From Diabrotica undecimpunctata (Eukaryota > Arthropoda > Insecta > Coleoptera > Chrysomelidae), in contig NC_092806.1 of NCBI RefSeq assembly GCF_040954645.1, forward strand, positions 135,112,976 through 135,176,975: a stretch of DNA of 64,000 nt, read 5' to 3'. Of the stretch, positions 47,101 to 56,042 are shown one piece after another (position 1 is the stretch's first letter; every line of letters begins with the position of its first letter). Made by a program: the position numbers and the translations under genes. The notes beneath the pieces were generated by a model, which had not been told where the DNA came from, ran no database searches, and saw only the letters and a list, made by a program, of their open reading frames with translations.

Positions 47101-50100
47101 ATATAAAATCAAACATCTGGCCGCTGCTTCCACAGATTGCAAAAACTTTTATCCTCCACGGCTTTGGTTTGTTCTTGACATTCTGTTTTACATTCAGCTT
47201 TCCTTTGAAAGGAATCATCTGCTCATCAATAGAAAGATTTGCTTCCAATGGAAGAGAAAGCAAGTGAGCTCTTATAGTGTTGTAAAGAGGCCTTACCTTC
47301 CAAAAGCGATCGTTAGTATTCTGTTTAGCCTCTTCATTATTGACAAAATGCAAGTTTTGCCTCAACTTATAAAAACGGTTTATTGGCATGCTTTCACAAA
47401 CTAGCGGAACAGCAAGTTTAGGTTCCCAATAACATTCAATCCTTGGGTAGTGTAAATTTCCCATAAGAATATGAACACCAACGAACGATTTCATTTCTAC
47501 TATATTTGTAGGTGAAAAGATGTTATTATTCTGCACAGCATATAAATTTGTAAATTCCACCATACGAGAAAATAAATCGTACGTAAAGTATTTGAAAAAA
47601 AAAGTAGATGGGCTCTCCAATTCTACAACTTCAATCTCCTCCTCTTGATGATGATGAAAAGTAGGTGTAACATATGTAATACCTGTACGCCATTTGATGT
47701 CATCTTTTGGTGTTATTGAACTTATAAATTAATCTTCTTGGTAACTACTTCCACCAGCATAAGTTTCTTCATTTTGTTCATTAGCGACCTCTTCAACTAT
47801 AATGTCATCAATTTCGTTAATATTTTGATTAAGTTGCTCTACAAAAGAATCCCTAATTGATTTCTGTATGGTTTAGTTCGGTAGTAATAAAAATTACCTG
47901 TAATGCTCTGTATTTCCTACAGTTCGTCTCCATCATATGATAAACATTCAACGTCCGACAAGCCCCGTTCCCATTCTTGAAGCAGTTCTTCATATGTAAG
48001 TGGCTTTCTCCTGCTCATTTTGAAGCACTAGTACTTGAAGAAAACAGCAAATTAATTATTTTATAATATTCATCGCAAAAACTAACTTACCTCTAATTCA
48101 GTTCACTTATTCACACTGTCCTAATATGAGCACAATACTTTTCAGACAACAAAATCAACTAAACTAGCATAACTTTAGTCAAGTCTAATTATCTAGGCTT
48201 AAATTACACTTCTTTACTACCTATATCACGACTGTTCCAGTATATCAAAACAAAACACTAAAGTTACCAACTGATATTTTGTCAACGTCAGGGAAAAGTT
48301 CCACAATGGTTTCTACGTCACATTTTCAAATCCGTTTTGTAGCGCTTCTACCCACAAATAGGTGGCGATATATGTTTTAAATTAAAGTTTCTTGTGTGCC
48401 TGTATGGGGACAACATGAATAAACGGTCACCACAGTTGTTTGAGTAATAAAAAAAATGAAGAATTTTATGTCCTCATATGAGGACACTACGAGCGAAAAA
48501 CTACGAGAAGAAACTAGTCGTATTATAAACAGACAAATCCATATTCTCAACTATTTTTTACAAAGCGACGGCTAAGGAGAGTATGGCAACAATGAAGAAA
48601 CATCATAGATCAATATCATAATAGGCTACGCAGAGTAACTGAAAACCACAATAAGCCAACATCAAAACAGCACATTCGAGCAATACATCCAAAACTTGAG
48701 TACAAAGGAAGGCAACCAAAACGCTAAAAAGACCTTAAATAGCAGTCCCTCCTTCCGATCAACCAAACAATTCATGGGGACGATCTGATCAAGTAAAAGC
48801 TGACTAGTGCCGTATTCCTAGATTTCGATTCAAATAATTATCATGTGTTTGTTGTTTGAAGTAAGAAACACGGTGCTTATTAGTTTCCGACTAAAATCAA
48901 TATTTCAGTGATATAAAGAATAGTTAAATAATTCAAAGTAATGGTATTAATTAGTTCAAAGTTCAGTATAATATTGTGAAAAACAAAAACTGACAACTAT
49001 AAGTTATTGCATGTTTTTCAAATAAATACTTTAAATTCTAAATGTAATTAAACAAGTCGATTCTTATCAATAGATTAAATTTTTCGGCAAAAACAACCAA
49101 AGCAAAAAATAGTAAAATTTAAAGTATATCAAATTACCAAGGCTAATTAGAAAGACGAGACAAAAGGGGCTCGCCAATATTAGAAATTTATTGCAAGTTA
49201 TTATAGGAAAAGAGAAGGTTTGCAGCAAAATTTAACTGCGTCAGTGAAATAGAGATTAAAAAAGTATTATTGAAGAGTTATTGCTATTAGTATTCTAGTG
49301 CTGCAGTGATACAGTAAGGTAATGTCTTCTAAAAACCGGCTTTAAAATAAAAACGATCGATAAACGCCAAGTGGTTATGGAATCTGCTCTTCTACAAATA
49401 TGGAGGACGGAATTTTTAATTCAAATTCATAAATACAGAGAAAGTGGAAGAGAAGTTGTATATCTGGATGAGACGTGGTTTGACACCCATAACGTTCCAA
49501 AATATGGTTGGGCAGATTCTTCTGGTCGCTGTACAATAAACGCTCCATCAAATAAAGGAAAGCGTATTACAATAATACATGCAAGAACAAAAAATGGTTT
49601 TATACCTAATGCTTTAGCCTTGTCATACAAAAACATTAAGGACTCTCGTGTCGACTATCACGATGACACCACATCAGAATTATTTGAAAACTGGTTTGTA
49701 ACGAAGTTATTGCAAAGTATACCACCAAACAGTGTAATTGTGATAGACAATGCCAGTAATCACAGTCGTAGACTGAATAAAGTTCCATTTTCTAACGACA
49801 CCAAACTTAGAATCCAGGAATATATGCTGGAAAATGATATATTTTATGAAGATAATTATTCTAAAAAACAATTACTTGAAACTTTAAAATCATTTTCCAT
49901 CAGAAAACAATATTATTGCGACAGTTTGGCGGAAGAAATTGGTCATAAAGTATTAAGACTTCCTGCTTACTATGGAATGTTCAATTTTATTGAACACATA
50001 TGGCATAAGCTAAAAGCATCGATAAGGAGAAGTAATGTTTCGCTTACCCTAAATTCATCTTTGGTTCGTCTAATTAAATTAGAAATGGAGAAAATAACCA

Positions 50101-53100
50101 ATGACAGCTGGAAAAATAGTGTTGGCCATGTTCTAAAGATGGAAAGATCTTATATAAATACAGATAGGTTGCTCAAAAGAAACAATTATTATAGATCTAG
50201 ATAACGACAGTGATAGTGAAACTGACTTGTCCATGTAATTTTTTTTAATGTAAATAAAGCAATAACTGTTTCATTGTTTAAAACCAAAAGAACAATTTTT
50301 TTGAATAATTATTTTTTAGTTTTAGGGCATTGTTCTAAACCTGTACATTTTTAGGTACAAAAAATTTTGCTTTTTTATTTTTGCATAATACATGTTTATG
50401 TTAAACTTTTGCAGCCAACTCTTTATATACAAAACATTCTTTCATAATGATATAATAATAAATAAATAAAAACCTCAATTTGATTTAGTTATTTTTTTGT
50501 ATACTTGAGTAAAATGTCGGGTCAGAATTGACCCGACGATACCAGTTACGAGTACAAAAATTACGATAATAGTTAGGGGTTAATAAATCATACCATTTTA
50601 AATTTAGTGTTGGTTTCAAAACGAATACAGAAGGACAAATAATATTTAAACAAGAATTAAGGTATGGTGTCAATGATTAATGTATAAACACAACATATAA
50701 CAGAAAACAAAAATAATATGGTGTACTTACTTTTCCTCGTTTTTACCATTATGTACTTATTTAAACATAAACTCGACAAAGAGACTGATAGGTTATTTTG
50801 TGCACATTTAAAATATTTAATAAATATTTAGAATATCTTATCTCCTTGTCCTACATATTTATTTGTTAGACGTACTTTTAGAAAGGTATATCTATATGAT
50901 TCAAATCGACTTTAACCACCTTAGGTGTGAAGTAGTGCATTATAGATAATAATCTCCCGGATCAAAAAAAAATTGTATAAGTACTTCAAATAATTCAGAC
51001 AGATGTTTGTTTACATTCGACGTACAAATAAAACGAGCAAAAAATCGTGTCAGATTATACAGTGCTAGTCAAAATTATTGAATTTGAAAATGTAGATACG
51101 TAATATTACATCGGGATGTCCACATGGATATCCTACTCAGAACATACCACTTTAATTTGACAGGAAACATTAAGAAAAGTCATTCTTTAAGTTCCATCTT
51201 CTATCGAAGGTTGGAAATCATCATGGCTATACGGAACCTGTTGATTGCGGCTCTAAATAGTTCTGCACTACTGCATTCAAACCATTCCCTTAAGTTCTTA
51301 AGCCACGATATTCTTCGTCTTCCCACATTTCGCTTTCCTAGAATTTTGCCTTGTATAATAAGCTGCAATAATGGGTATCTTTCCCCTTTCATAAAATGGC
51401 CCAAGTACTCAAGTTTTCTTCTTTTGATGGTCAATAACACCCAGTACATCGGAAAAGAAAACATGTGGACATATGTTTATATAGCAAACTGTTATTATTT
51501 TTTATGCAGAACCACTTCCTGTAGTTAGTTGCACGTATTTACAAATACTCTGTATATTTTACAAATAAGTAGGTATTATTCAAAAGGGCTAAAAACTGAC
51601 ACTTTGAACCTCTGTAAATAAAAAAAATTGATTTCTGAGTCTTAGTGCAATTGATAACTTTTGATCAGCATGACCAAAGTTTCAGCAAATTTAACTGGAA
51701 AAATCAGGATTTGATGTAATGGACGAGAAAAGTGTTGATAAAAATAGCAAACTGAGCAATGAGCAAAAAGCACATAAAACTAATAGGAGGCTAATACAGG
51801 AGGAAAGAGACTAGTTCTATATTCATATTAAAAATATATATTAATTATAGTACTATTATAGTACTATGTACTTATATCATTCTTTTTATTTGGTTCTCAA
51901 AAACGTTTAAAACTTTTTTATGACTTGCTTAAAAATTTTCATATACACTTCTCCAAGAAGTGCTAACGCACCACTTTGAAATATTAAAATATTTTATTAG
52001 CGTTAATAAAAATTTCCATTGTAATGTTATATTTTGCAAGCCCCTTGTATATGCTATTCGTACACTCTATATTTATTGACTGTCTTTTATCGCTATAGTT
52101 TTTTTGCAACAAAACAAAAAGAAGCAAAAAATGTACTAATTCTATAAAAATATACTAATTTCCAAGTGTTCACGAATGCTATTCGGCTACTGTTTAATTG
52201 TGATTATTGTTAATTGTGTATATTATGGAGCGTCAATCACGTAATTTAACCCGAGATGAATGTGCCCAAGCAGTGATAATGTCGGAACAGGTTGGAGTTA
52301 CCGGAGAATTGCTCGTCGGTTTAATGTCTCCCACACATCCGTCCCACGGGTGTTAGAAAGATTCCTCGAAACAGGGGATCATACTCGCAGACCAGGGCAA
52401 GGACGAAACCGGGTAATTACCCCTATTCAAGATCGATTTTTAAGAATTTCTGCTCTTCGACAATGTTTTGTAATGTCGGAAGAAGGTTGGAATTACCGGA
52501 GAATTGGTCGTCGGTTTAATGTCTCCCACAAATCGGTCCGACGGGTGTTGGAAAGATTCCTCGAAACAGGGGATCATACTCGCAGACCAGGGCAAGGACG
52601 AAGCCGGGTAACTACCCCTATTTAAGATCGAATTTTAAGAATTTCTGCTCTTCGACAACGTTTTGTAACACATCGAAGTCTACAAATTCAGCTTCGAGAC
52701 GTGCATGCTATACAAATTAGTACTGAAACTGTTCGCCAGCGACTAAGGGAATACAACGTAGCACCTAGGATTGCCGCCCGAGGTTCTCTATTAACTGCAG
52801 AGCATCGAAGGGGGAGACTACATTTTGAGGCTGACTGGAATCGAGTGCTATTTACTAATGAATCCCGATTTTGTTTGTACAATAACAACAGACGTGTTTG
52901 TGTGTTGCGACGACCCAACGAACGATATGCTAAGTGTAACTTCTCACACCACATTTTTTGGTGGAGGATCCGTTATGGTGTGGTGTGGTATTTCTTTGAC
53001 CGCACGTACGGACCTAGTGGTCATAGAAAATGGAACTGTTACAGCTGAAAGGTACATATTGGAGATCCTGGAGCAACATGTAGTACCATTCGCTCCTTAT

Positions 53101-55697
53101 ATCGGTGAAAATTTCTTACTAATGCAAGATAATGCCAGACCTCACGTTGCACAGATCGTCAGAAATTATCTAGAAGAGGTAGAAATTAACTCTATGGAAT
53201 GGCCAGCACATAGTCAGGATATAAATCCGATTGAAAATCTCTGGGATATCCTTGGTAGGCGATTAAGAGCGACACCGATCCAACCAAACAACTTACAGGA
53301 AGTGGAAGAGCTGATCCAGATTTGGAGAGACCTAGACCAAAATTAAATACGGCAATTAATGTGAAGTATGGGCCAACGATGTGAGGCTGTTATACGTACT
53401 AGAGGTGGAAACACTCGTTATTAAGACTTTTTTCATATTTTAGTTTACTTTTCTTATCATTATTTTTTTAGAATTTTCCGTTTTATTTTTTTTTTTTCTC
53501 CTGTACTTCAACATTTTCTGATGATTAGGCAAATTGTTATAATTACTAATAAAATGTAGAATAAATCTGGTAAAGTTTTATTTTTTATTCTTTGCCTGTT
53601 TACAAATAAAATTAATTTATTGAAATGGTGCGTTAATTTCTTGAAGTGGTGCGTTAATTTCTTGGAGAAGTGTATTTAGTATAGTCACCTCGTATTTCGG
53701 TGAGACTGTGTAAAAATATATGTATCTGTAATAAAAGCAGACAATAAAAATTAAAATAAAAGTACTCTACCAGGAGTAGTTATTAACTGCAAAATTATCA
53801 ATGACTGAGATGTTTAATATTACAAAGTTTTAATATTCTCATCGATATTTACATTCAGATGTGCCTGGTATTATGTTTGAGAATATGGGCAGTCACCCCA
53901 TGAATACACAATGAGAAATGCGAAAATGAGCTAATGAACTTAATAATAGAGGATCAGCTGCAAAATACTATGCTCCAGTGCCAACAACTGAAAAAAGCCT
54001 GGATTATAAGAGAAAAAATATACCTGGTCAAGCACATGGCATAATATACATTGGATAGGCATGTGCTTATAGTTAAAGTACTACAGAAAATATGCAGTGG
54101 GCTACACAAATGTAGCGAATTGAATTATCTCTGTGTAAGATTAGGGATTTTAATAAAACAATGTATTTTCAAGTCTAATTACTGTGACAGACAAATGAGA
54201 TAAACAGTATAGGCATTTTTAGAAAAACAAGTTGTTACTTCCCTGTAAGAATTCTACTGTAATATTTAAAGTAAACAAAAATGAATGCTGCTAATTACTT
54301 TTAAAATAATATCCATTAACAATTTCAACCATTACCTAAAATGTTTTATTAATTTATAATCTTGTGTTAAACATAATAGTGCGATTCTGGTGACTTCAAT
54401 AACAAATTGGCAAAATATTTAGTTAACAGAAAAAAGGAATCACAATAAGAAATAACAAAGGAAAGGAATAAACAAGTAGTTTACATTTTGACTGGAAAAA
54501 CTGTAACCTATTGGTTACTAGTTCATTAAGTTAACAAATATGATAATGACTTATGCAAAATTACCAAAAAACTAACAATAACTTACTTAATGTTACTTAC
54601 ATTTTCAACAAATAGTGGTAAAAATATTAGCAAAATATTTTACTCAATTGTCAAACACTTAGTGACATTTCTAGTAACAAAGTGTCTAATATGTAAAAAT
54701 AATGGTATAAGGCCAAAACTGTTTTTTGTTGCAGTGTATCATATCATTATCTTTTTTAAATGTGGTTTTATAAATTAGTTAAAGGACTTTGGAATACTGT
54801 CAATAATTTTTATTTCTGTAAGAATAGTGTATTTACCTTTTGTTAGTAGTAGTGAAGTAGACTTTACTAGTAATACTAATAGATTACTAGTAAGTTAAAT
54901 CAATGACATGGTATATTTTTCCATGTCTGCTATCTTGTTGTGTATGATTTTGTTGATATAACTTTGTGGATTATATCACCTTACCTGCACCTTCTACTTG
55001 AGCCTGATGATGTTAGAGTAACTGGTGATTTCAGGTTTTGATTTCTAGTCATATAAGTTTAGTTGATTTGAAGTTTTCTTTAGAAGACTTCAAATACTGA
55101 TTACATTAAACTGAGTATCTTTATTCCAAAAGTAAGTAACAAAGATAATCATAAAATAAGAAAAGTTAAAGATAAATAAATATATTATTACTGTTGGCGC
55201 TGGACAATAGAAGATCAAAGACAAGCTGGCCAACAGACCTATGAAAGTAACAAGTAGAACTTCATCATAGTATTATATATGGTGTTAAACCTATGTAGTT
55301 ATCAAATTAATCTATATATTAGTAAAAGACAGAATAATACATATTATATCACTACATCACTAGTAAACATAATAAACTTGAAATAAACTGACAAAATGGT
55401 ACTAGTGTAGTAAGACAGAATGGTGTCTATGGAGATAACATTTATATCAATGAATTCTGCTTTACTTACTATAATTGTACAGCGGTCTAACAGTTTTTGA
55501 AATCTTATAGCTATATGCTACATTAATGTATATTGTAGATATATATAATATATATAAAATAATAGGTGCTTACTTTTGTGGTTTGATTCCTTGTCATTAT
55601 CACTTTTTTCATGTTTAACCAATTCTTCAATTTTGCTATCAGAACTAAAAAGAACTTTGGATGTTGATAAAAAACGTAGACGTTTTTCGTTTTGCAT
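31507..55697 (-). CDS. TAPT1: TAPT1 homologue (transmembrane anterior posterior transformation protein 1), complete
   Basis: Eight exons: 55697-55574, 45297-45039, 40944-40763, 39136-39005, 37995-37898, 34355-33781, 32613-32453 and 31751-31507. All junctions have GT/AG ends and agreeing phases, giving 1,776 bp, 591 residues plus TGA; the human protein is of similar size. The family (DUF747) is multi-pass membrane proteins of the ER and ciliary base, linked to ciliogenesis and axial patterning. Conserved signatures are ELTRDYQLDN (exon 2), ICDLLKALILLVCSIIMMYL and QSVIKLYIFFNMLEI (exon 3), RLFSSFGQDAIDSLFWTATE (exon 4), QATTINVAIN and LLTIMMSNN (exon 5), and FVELKGSVFKKF, DWIKHAFITRFNEL and VARRMGFIPLPLGV (exon 6). 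The tail (exons 7-8) is polar and variable. Introns total over 22 kb and hold many transposons. A truncated copy lies at 10.1-14.4 kb. Confidence 0.95.
32453..32613 (-). CDS. TAPT1: TAPT1 exon 7
   Basis: 161 bp between TTTTTTAG and GTAAAT. Residues ~457-510, polar (PLHPIVDQPTLRPTMLFQEI, then KKDEKRDAPPIPKDL). It begins in phase 2 and ends in phase 1. Confidence 0.92.
33388..33715 (+). mobile_element. RTE-like LINE 3' remnant in TAPT1 intron 6
   Basis: The tail of the LINE seen fully at 12595-13940: SMLSISLRDRVRNENVRRRT, then the GGCCTATGTCCAGAAGTGGA ending and a short GATGAT run. It is joined directly to an unrelated LINE piece at 33387 by the block B deletion. Confidence 0.82.
33781..34355 (-). 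CDS. TAPT1: TAPT1 exon 6 (core membrane region)
   Basis: 575 bp, residues ~266-456. It has the acceptor TTTTTTTAG and the donor GTAAGT. Holds FKKFNNNNLFQVSCSDVRER, the helices around FWVMLPDCIFILLAEMFVDW and the hydrophobic IVILFFVFLFLTSLKVLNSL. This is the strongest family match in the window. Confidence 0.95.
34672..34876 (+). repeat. Fold-back element, left arm
   Basis: About 205 bp, inverted copy at 35055-35254. The arms are roughly 90% complementary, from GATTAAAACTTTAATTATTT to TTTTCTCGTAGTTTAA, with a 178-bp loop. It lies in TAPT1 intron 5 next to a LINE tail. Confidence 0.85.
35055..35254 (-). repeat. Fold-back element, right arm
   Basis: Inverted counterpart of 34672-34876. The whole 583-bp unit has no coding capacity and resembles a MITE or fold-back transposon. 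Terminal duplications are not obvious. Confidence 0.85.
35262..35850 (-). mobile_element. RTE-like LINE 3' fragment in TAPT1 intron 5
   Basis: The frame 35844-35323 encodes VKKYTYLGTLITENNNYTAE, LYYEVESWMLNLDTMRRLNA, RRIMRVSWVDKVTNNEVLRR and LQYLGHVMRGEKYGILRLIM, followed to 35262 by IAMMIANLR-type sequence. It is 5' truncated. Confidence 0.87.
36010..37204 (+). pseudogene. piggyBac-type transposase, front half (block B), in TAPT1 intron 5
   Basis: The first frame (36025-36312) gives an acidic N terminus (LPPIDFDDSDISDRGCFGKN). The next (36410-36754) gives YFQMFYTDDLFSIIAENTNL, IKEIKSFVDIELLMDI and LKRYQSLRRNIHFANNEDD. After a stop at 36752 the frame continues with FSIDEMIVPYKGTREGTRRQ (first catalytic Asp) and VYDFFLYAGENTFFN. 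Short tandem GTTAACATTAA repeats near 36297-36335 break the frame. The C-terminal half is absent here but survives in block A. The 56-bp insertion with its 16-bp duplication is at 37093-37182. Confidence 0.85.
37205..37897. other. TAPT1 intron 5, right part, with a GC-richer patch
   Basis: At 37305-37430 there is an unusually GC-rich stretch. On the plus strand it reads as a Thr/Ser-rich 63-codon frame (SAPATTTSRTLVASSPTYNT) ending in YMYNRIIKRK. It may be the very start of a Harbinger- or gag-like gene; no family can be assigned. Confidence 0.4.
37898..37995 (-). CDS. TAPT1: TAPT1 exon 5
   Basis: 98 bp, residues ~233-265, between an AAAATAAAAG acceptor and GTAAGT. Encodes HGVLVLFQATTINVAINSRN and KALLTIMMSNN. 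Confidence 0.93.
38046..38245 (+). mobile_element. RTE-like LINE 3' scrap in TAPT1 intron 4
   Basis: Reads VIMQGRVGRRKGFKRKMKPW, then PRNIRDWTNLSV. It is a short tail of the common C-terminal module. Confidence 0.6.
39005..39136 (-). CDS. TAPT1: TAPT1 exon 4
   Basis: 132 bp, residues ~189-232. Encodes DRLFSSFGQDAIDSLFWTAT, EPRGRKREHLGTIPHLLFAI and IYV. TTTTTTAG acceptor, GTATCC donor (a weaker site). Confidence 0.93.
39430..39960 (+). mobile_element. LINE reverse transcriptase fragment in TAPT1 intron 3
   Basis: Frameshifted plus-strand RT with LLRKAKKATTALIKK, NDQQGFRNGRSWNNVVLVIR (near 39785), QIVEKFIKYNKPSYICFVDL and EKAFDRVCLSDAI (near 39905). It is truncated before the YADD box. Confidence 0.78.
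40074..40108. repeat. Short inverted repeat in TAPT1 intron 3
   Basis: CATTACGTCAT (40074-40084) and ATGACGTAATG (40098-40108) are perfect inverted copies around a 13-bp spacer. Confidence 0.7.
40763..40944 (-). CDS. TAPT1: TAPT1 exon 3
   Basis: 182 bp, residues ~128-188. Encodes the two hydrophobic segments ICDLLKALILLVCSIIMMYL and YHLIKSQSVIKLYIFFNMLE. Acceptor GATTTTAG, donor GTAAGA. Confidence 0.95.
41021..41101. repeat. (TA)n microsatellite in TAPT1 intron 2
   Basis: About 80 bp of pure TA, immediately left of the Tc1/mariner element's flank. Confidence 0.95.
41169..42545 (+). mobile_element. Tc1/mariner-family transposon with TIRs and TA flanks
   Basis: 1,377 bp. The ends CAGTTGGTTCCTAAAA and, inverted, CAGCTGGTTTCTAAAA are each bordered by TA (41167-41168, 42546-42547), the family's target duplication. 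The transposase runs from 41226. It has a helix-turn-helix region (KLEDGWSLSAVANHFNVSRT), then in other frames VICTDEQIFQ with the first catalytic Asp (41676), NFTLQQDNCLVHTANI with the second (41937) and a decayed PWPSYSPDLNPIENVWG box near 42030. At least three frameshifts and several stops make it inactive. Inserted in TAPT1 intron 2. Confidence 0.88.
42548..43720. other. TAPT1 intron 2 sequence, no gene; one hairpin
   Basis: AT-rich, unassigned. ACCGGTCA-ATTT-TGACCGGT (43583-43602) is a perfect 8-bp-arm hairpin. Its layout resembles the one at 50516-50537, and a TTAA tetramer lies about 40 bp outside it. Confidence 0.5.
43722..44682 (-). pseudogene. Unclassified transposon-type gene, degenerate
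   Basis: From the ATG at 44682 the minus strand reads a basic N terminus (STKKRKTHGRLRDVAKKLRA), CQCKRY.CFQNISIAEQSDLI, then 44372-44118 with SYKVRVIRNGSAIEVPVCFK, AFQSLFGIKAFRLHTIKTFL and SSLKGRKAHYSLKDS-type sequence. In another frame follow LPEDMTVKKL, a HIELCYETFRQIIV-like segment and FNISFGYPRTETC. The last frame is a coiled, charged C terminus (43967-43722). I recognise this order from a repeated insect gene family that I believe is transposon-derived but cannot name. At least three frameshifts make it dead. It sits in TAPT1 intron 2. Confidence 0.6.
44683..45038. other. TAPT1 intron 2, exon-proximal part
   Basis: No feature seen apart from the donor GTAAGC at 45038-45033. Confidence 0.5.
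45039..45297 (-). CDS. TAPT1: TAPT1 exon 2
   Basis: 259 bp, residues ~42-127. Encodes STLWTFLNIELTRDYQLDNS, IPKEVERFMLYGFMQCADAF and LPMRVLLALWALMTRPF. The acceptor chosen (TTTTAG before 45297) is the one that keeps phase with exon 1; an AG two bases further in would break it. Confidence 0.93.
45298..46101. other. TAPT1 intron 1, left part
   Basis: AT-rich. A short hairpin, GTGTGG-AATACC-CCACAC, lies at 45820-45837. No gene. Confidence 0.5.
46102..46152. repeat. 23-bp-arm inverted repeat centred on TTAA
   Basis: CGTATGGGGACAACCCCTA-CCC at 46102-46123 and its inverse at 46130-46152 differ by a single-base gap and surround TTAAAC (TTAA at 46124-46127). TTAA is the piggyBac target, and a piggyBac gene begins 78 bp away. 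The inner motif GTCCCCATACGAGGAC (46142-46157) has a palindromic relative, GTCCTCATATGAGGAC, at 48470-48485 past the other side of that gene. Confidence 0.8.
46230..48020 (-). pseudogene. piggyBac-type transposase, nearly full length
   Basis: Starts at ATG 48020 (MSRRKPLTYEELLQEWERGL, acidic), with a stop near 47930. The core frame 47620-47000 has TYDLFSRMVEFTNLYAVQNN, NRFYKLRQNLHFVNNEE, LSIDEQMIPFKGK with the first catalytic Asp and KPKPWRIKVFAICGSSGQMF. A frameshift near 47050 is followed by DIWIYFDNSFSSYNILQYLR with the second Asp. The frame 46862-46230 then has GVEKLDFLIALYRISIRSRK with the third, and a cysteine-rich finger (FYRCKKPGCKRNSKYTCC). All three catalytic positions survive, but the stop and the frameshift disable it. 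Nested in TAPT1 intron 1, same strand as the gene. Confidence 0.9.
48021..49320. other. TAPT1 intron 1: piggyBac flank and weak LINE-like sequence
   Basis: 48409-48420 repeats TATGGGGACAAC from the left flank, and 48470-48485 is the palindrome GTCCTCATATGAGGAC. At about 48500-48800 the plus strand reads, with stops, RLRRV, PKRWKDLK and FLDFDSN-like pieces that may be a jockey-type LINE fragment. This is too weak to annotate as such. Confidence 0.4.
49330..50204 (+). CDS. DDE_3-type (Tc1/IS630-related) transposase, catalytic domain
   Basis: A long uninterrupted frame. The ATG at 49371 gives 277 residues, but coding continues upstream to about 49330 (LKTGFKIKTIDKRQVV). The true start or an upstream exon with the helix-turn-helix is therefore missing or spliced. 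Catalytic boxes are VVYLDETWFDT (first Asp), NSVIVIDNASNHSRRLN (second Asp) and LPAYYGMFNFIEHIWHKLKA (Glu in the usual FNPIE box, here FNFIE). Such genes are common in insect genomes as multicopy DNA-transposon transposases. A related N-terminal fragment occurs in the duplicated blocks. It is in TAPT1 intron 1 on the opposite strand. The intact frame suggests recent activity or domestication; neither is shown. Confidence 0.8.
50205..51203. other. TAPT1 intron 1 spacer with a hairpin near TTAA
   Basis: GTCGGGTCA-GAAT-TGACCCGAC (50516-50537) is a perfect 9-bp-arm hairpin. 42 bp to its right is GTTAGGGG-TTAA (50572-50583), the form of a piggyBac-like terminus. No gene seen. Confidence 0.55.
51204..51440 (-). 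mobile_element. RTE-like LINE 3' fragment
   Basis: The minus strand encodes LLTIKRRKLEYLGHFMKGER, YPLLQLIIQGKILGKRNVGR, RRISWLKNLREWFE and RIAMMISNLR. Confidence 0.82.
51441..51945. other. TAPT1 intron 1 spacer, no gene seen
   Basis: AT-rich; nothing assigned. Confidence 0.4.
51946..53672 (+). mobile_element. Tc1-family transposon with TIRs, duplicated HTH region
   Basis: 1,727 bp. The ends CACTTCTCCAAGAA are inverted at 51946 and 53672 and bordered by TA. The repeats extend inward through AACGCACCACTT, and the right end carries that motif twice. The transposase starts at ATG 52225 (MERQSRNLTRDECAQAV). The helix-turn-helix region (YRRIARRFNVSHTSVPRVLE) occurs twice in tandem (52279-52472, 52473-~52667). 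A stop at 52623, a frameshift near 52955 and a 1-bp loss near 52287 break it. The first catalytic Asp is Asn (LFTNESRF instead of FTDES), while MQDNARPHVA (53120) and QDINPIENLWD (53218) are kept. Inactive. Confidence 0.9.
52279..52667 (+). repeat. 194/195-bp in-frame tandem duplication inside the transposase
   Basis: Two copies, about 93% identical, start at ATGTCGGA (52279 and 52473). Each encodes the helix-turn-helix plus RPGQGR linker. 195 bp is 65 codons, so the duplication was originally in frame. Confidence 0.92.
53675..55573. other. TAPT1 intron 1, exon 1-proximal 1.9 kb, no gene seen
   Basis: AT-rich with no recognisable coding sequence or transposon ends. The frame at 54590-54778 has no motif. 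Confidence 0.5.
55574..55697 (-). CDS. TAPT1: TAPT1 exon 1 (start codon)
   Basis: ATG at 55697-55695. 41 codons plus one base lead to donor GTAAGC. The sequence is hydrophilic (MQNEKRLRFLSTSKVLFSSD, KHEKSDNDKESNHK), as in the variable cytosolic N terminus of the family. The phase joins exactly to exon 2. An upstream ATG (55723-55721) is closed by a stop after a few codons. Confidence 0.82.
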
Positions 55698-56042
55698 TTT
55701 GGTTCGATATTTTAAAAATATTTTATTTATATTTTGATTCTTATAACCTCAATTGACATTTTGCTCACTTGAACTGTCACTATCATATCACCAAATATCA
55801 CTTCACTGCATGGTGTTCTGTGCATTACACAGTCGTTCATTGTACCATGCACAGTCACTGTCACTGTCAATATATTTTATGTTCTCGGTGCATCACTATT
55901 CACATCACTACCACATTTTTTTTTATTCACTAGTATTGTAGTTTTCAACTAACTTCATTATCTGTTAATTACCTATTTAAAACGTTCTTTATGTGGGAAA
56001 TCCATCGAGTTAAAATAATTTTCGCTCTAATTCTAGTATTAA

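Noticed and set aside
43540..50583. A single 7-kb piggyBac-like element with hairpin-bearing ends at 43.58 and 50.53 kb
   Set aside because: The interval contains TAPT1 exon 2 and other complete elements, and the two ends are only loosely similar. Separate ends are more likely.
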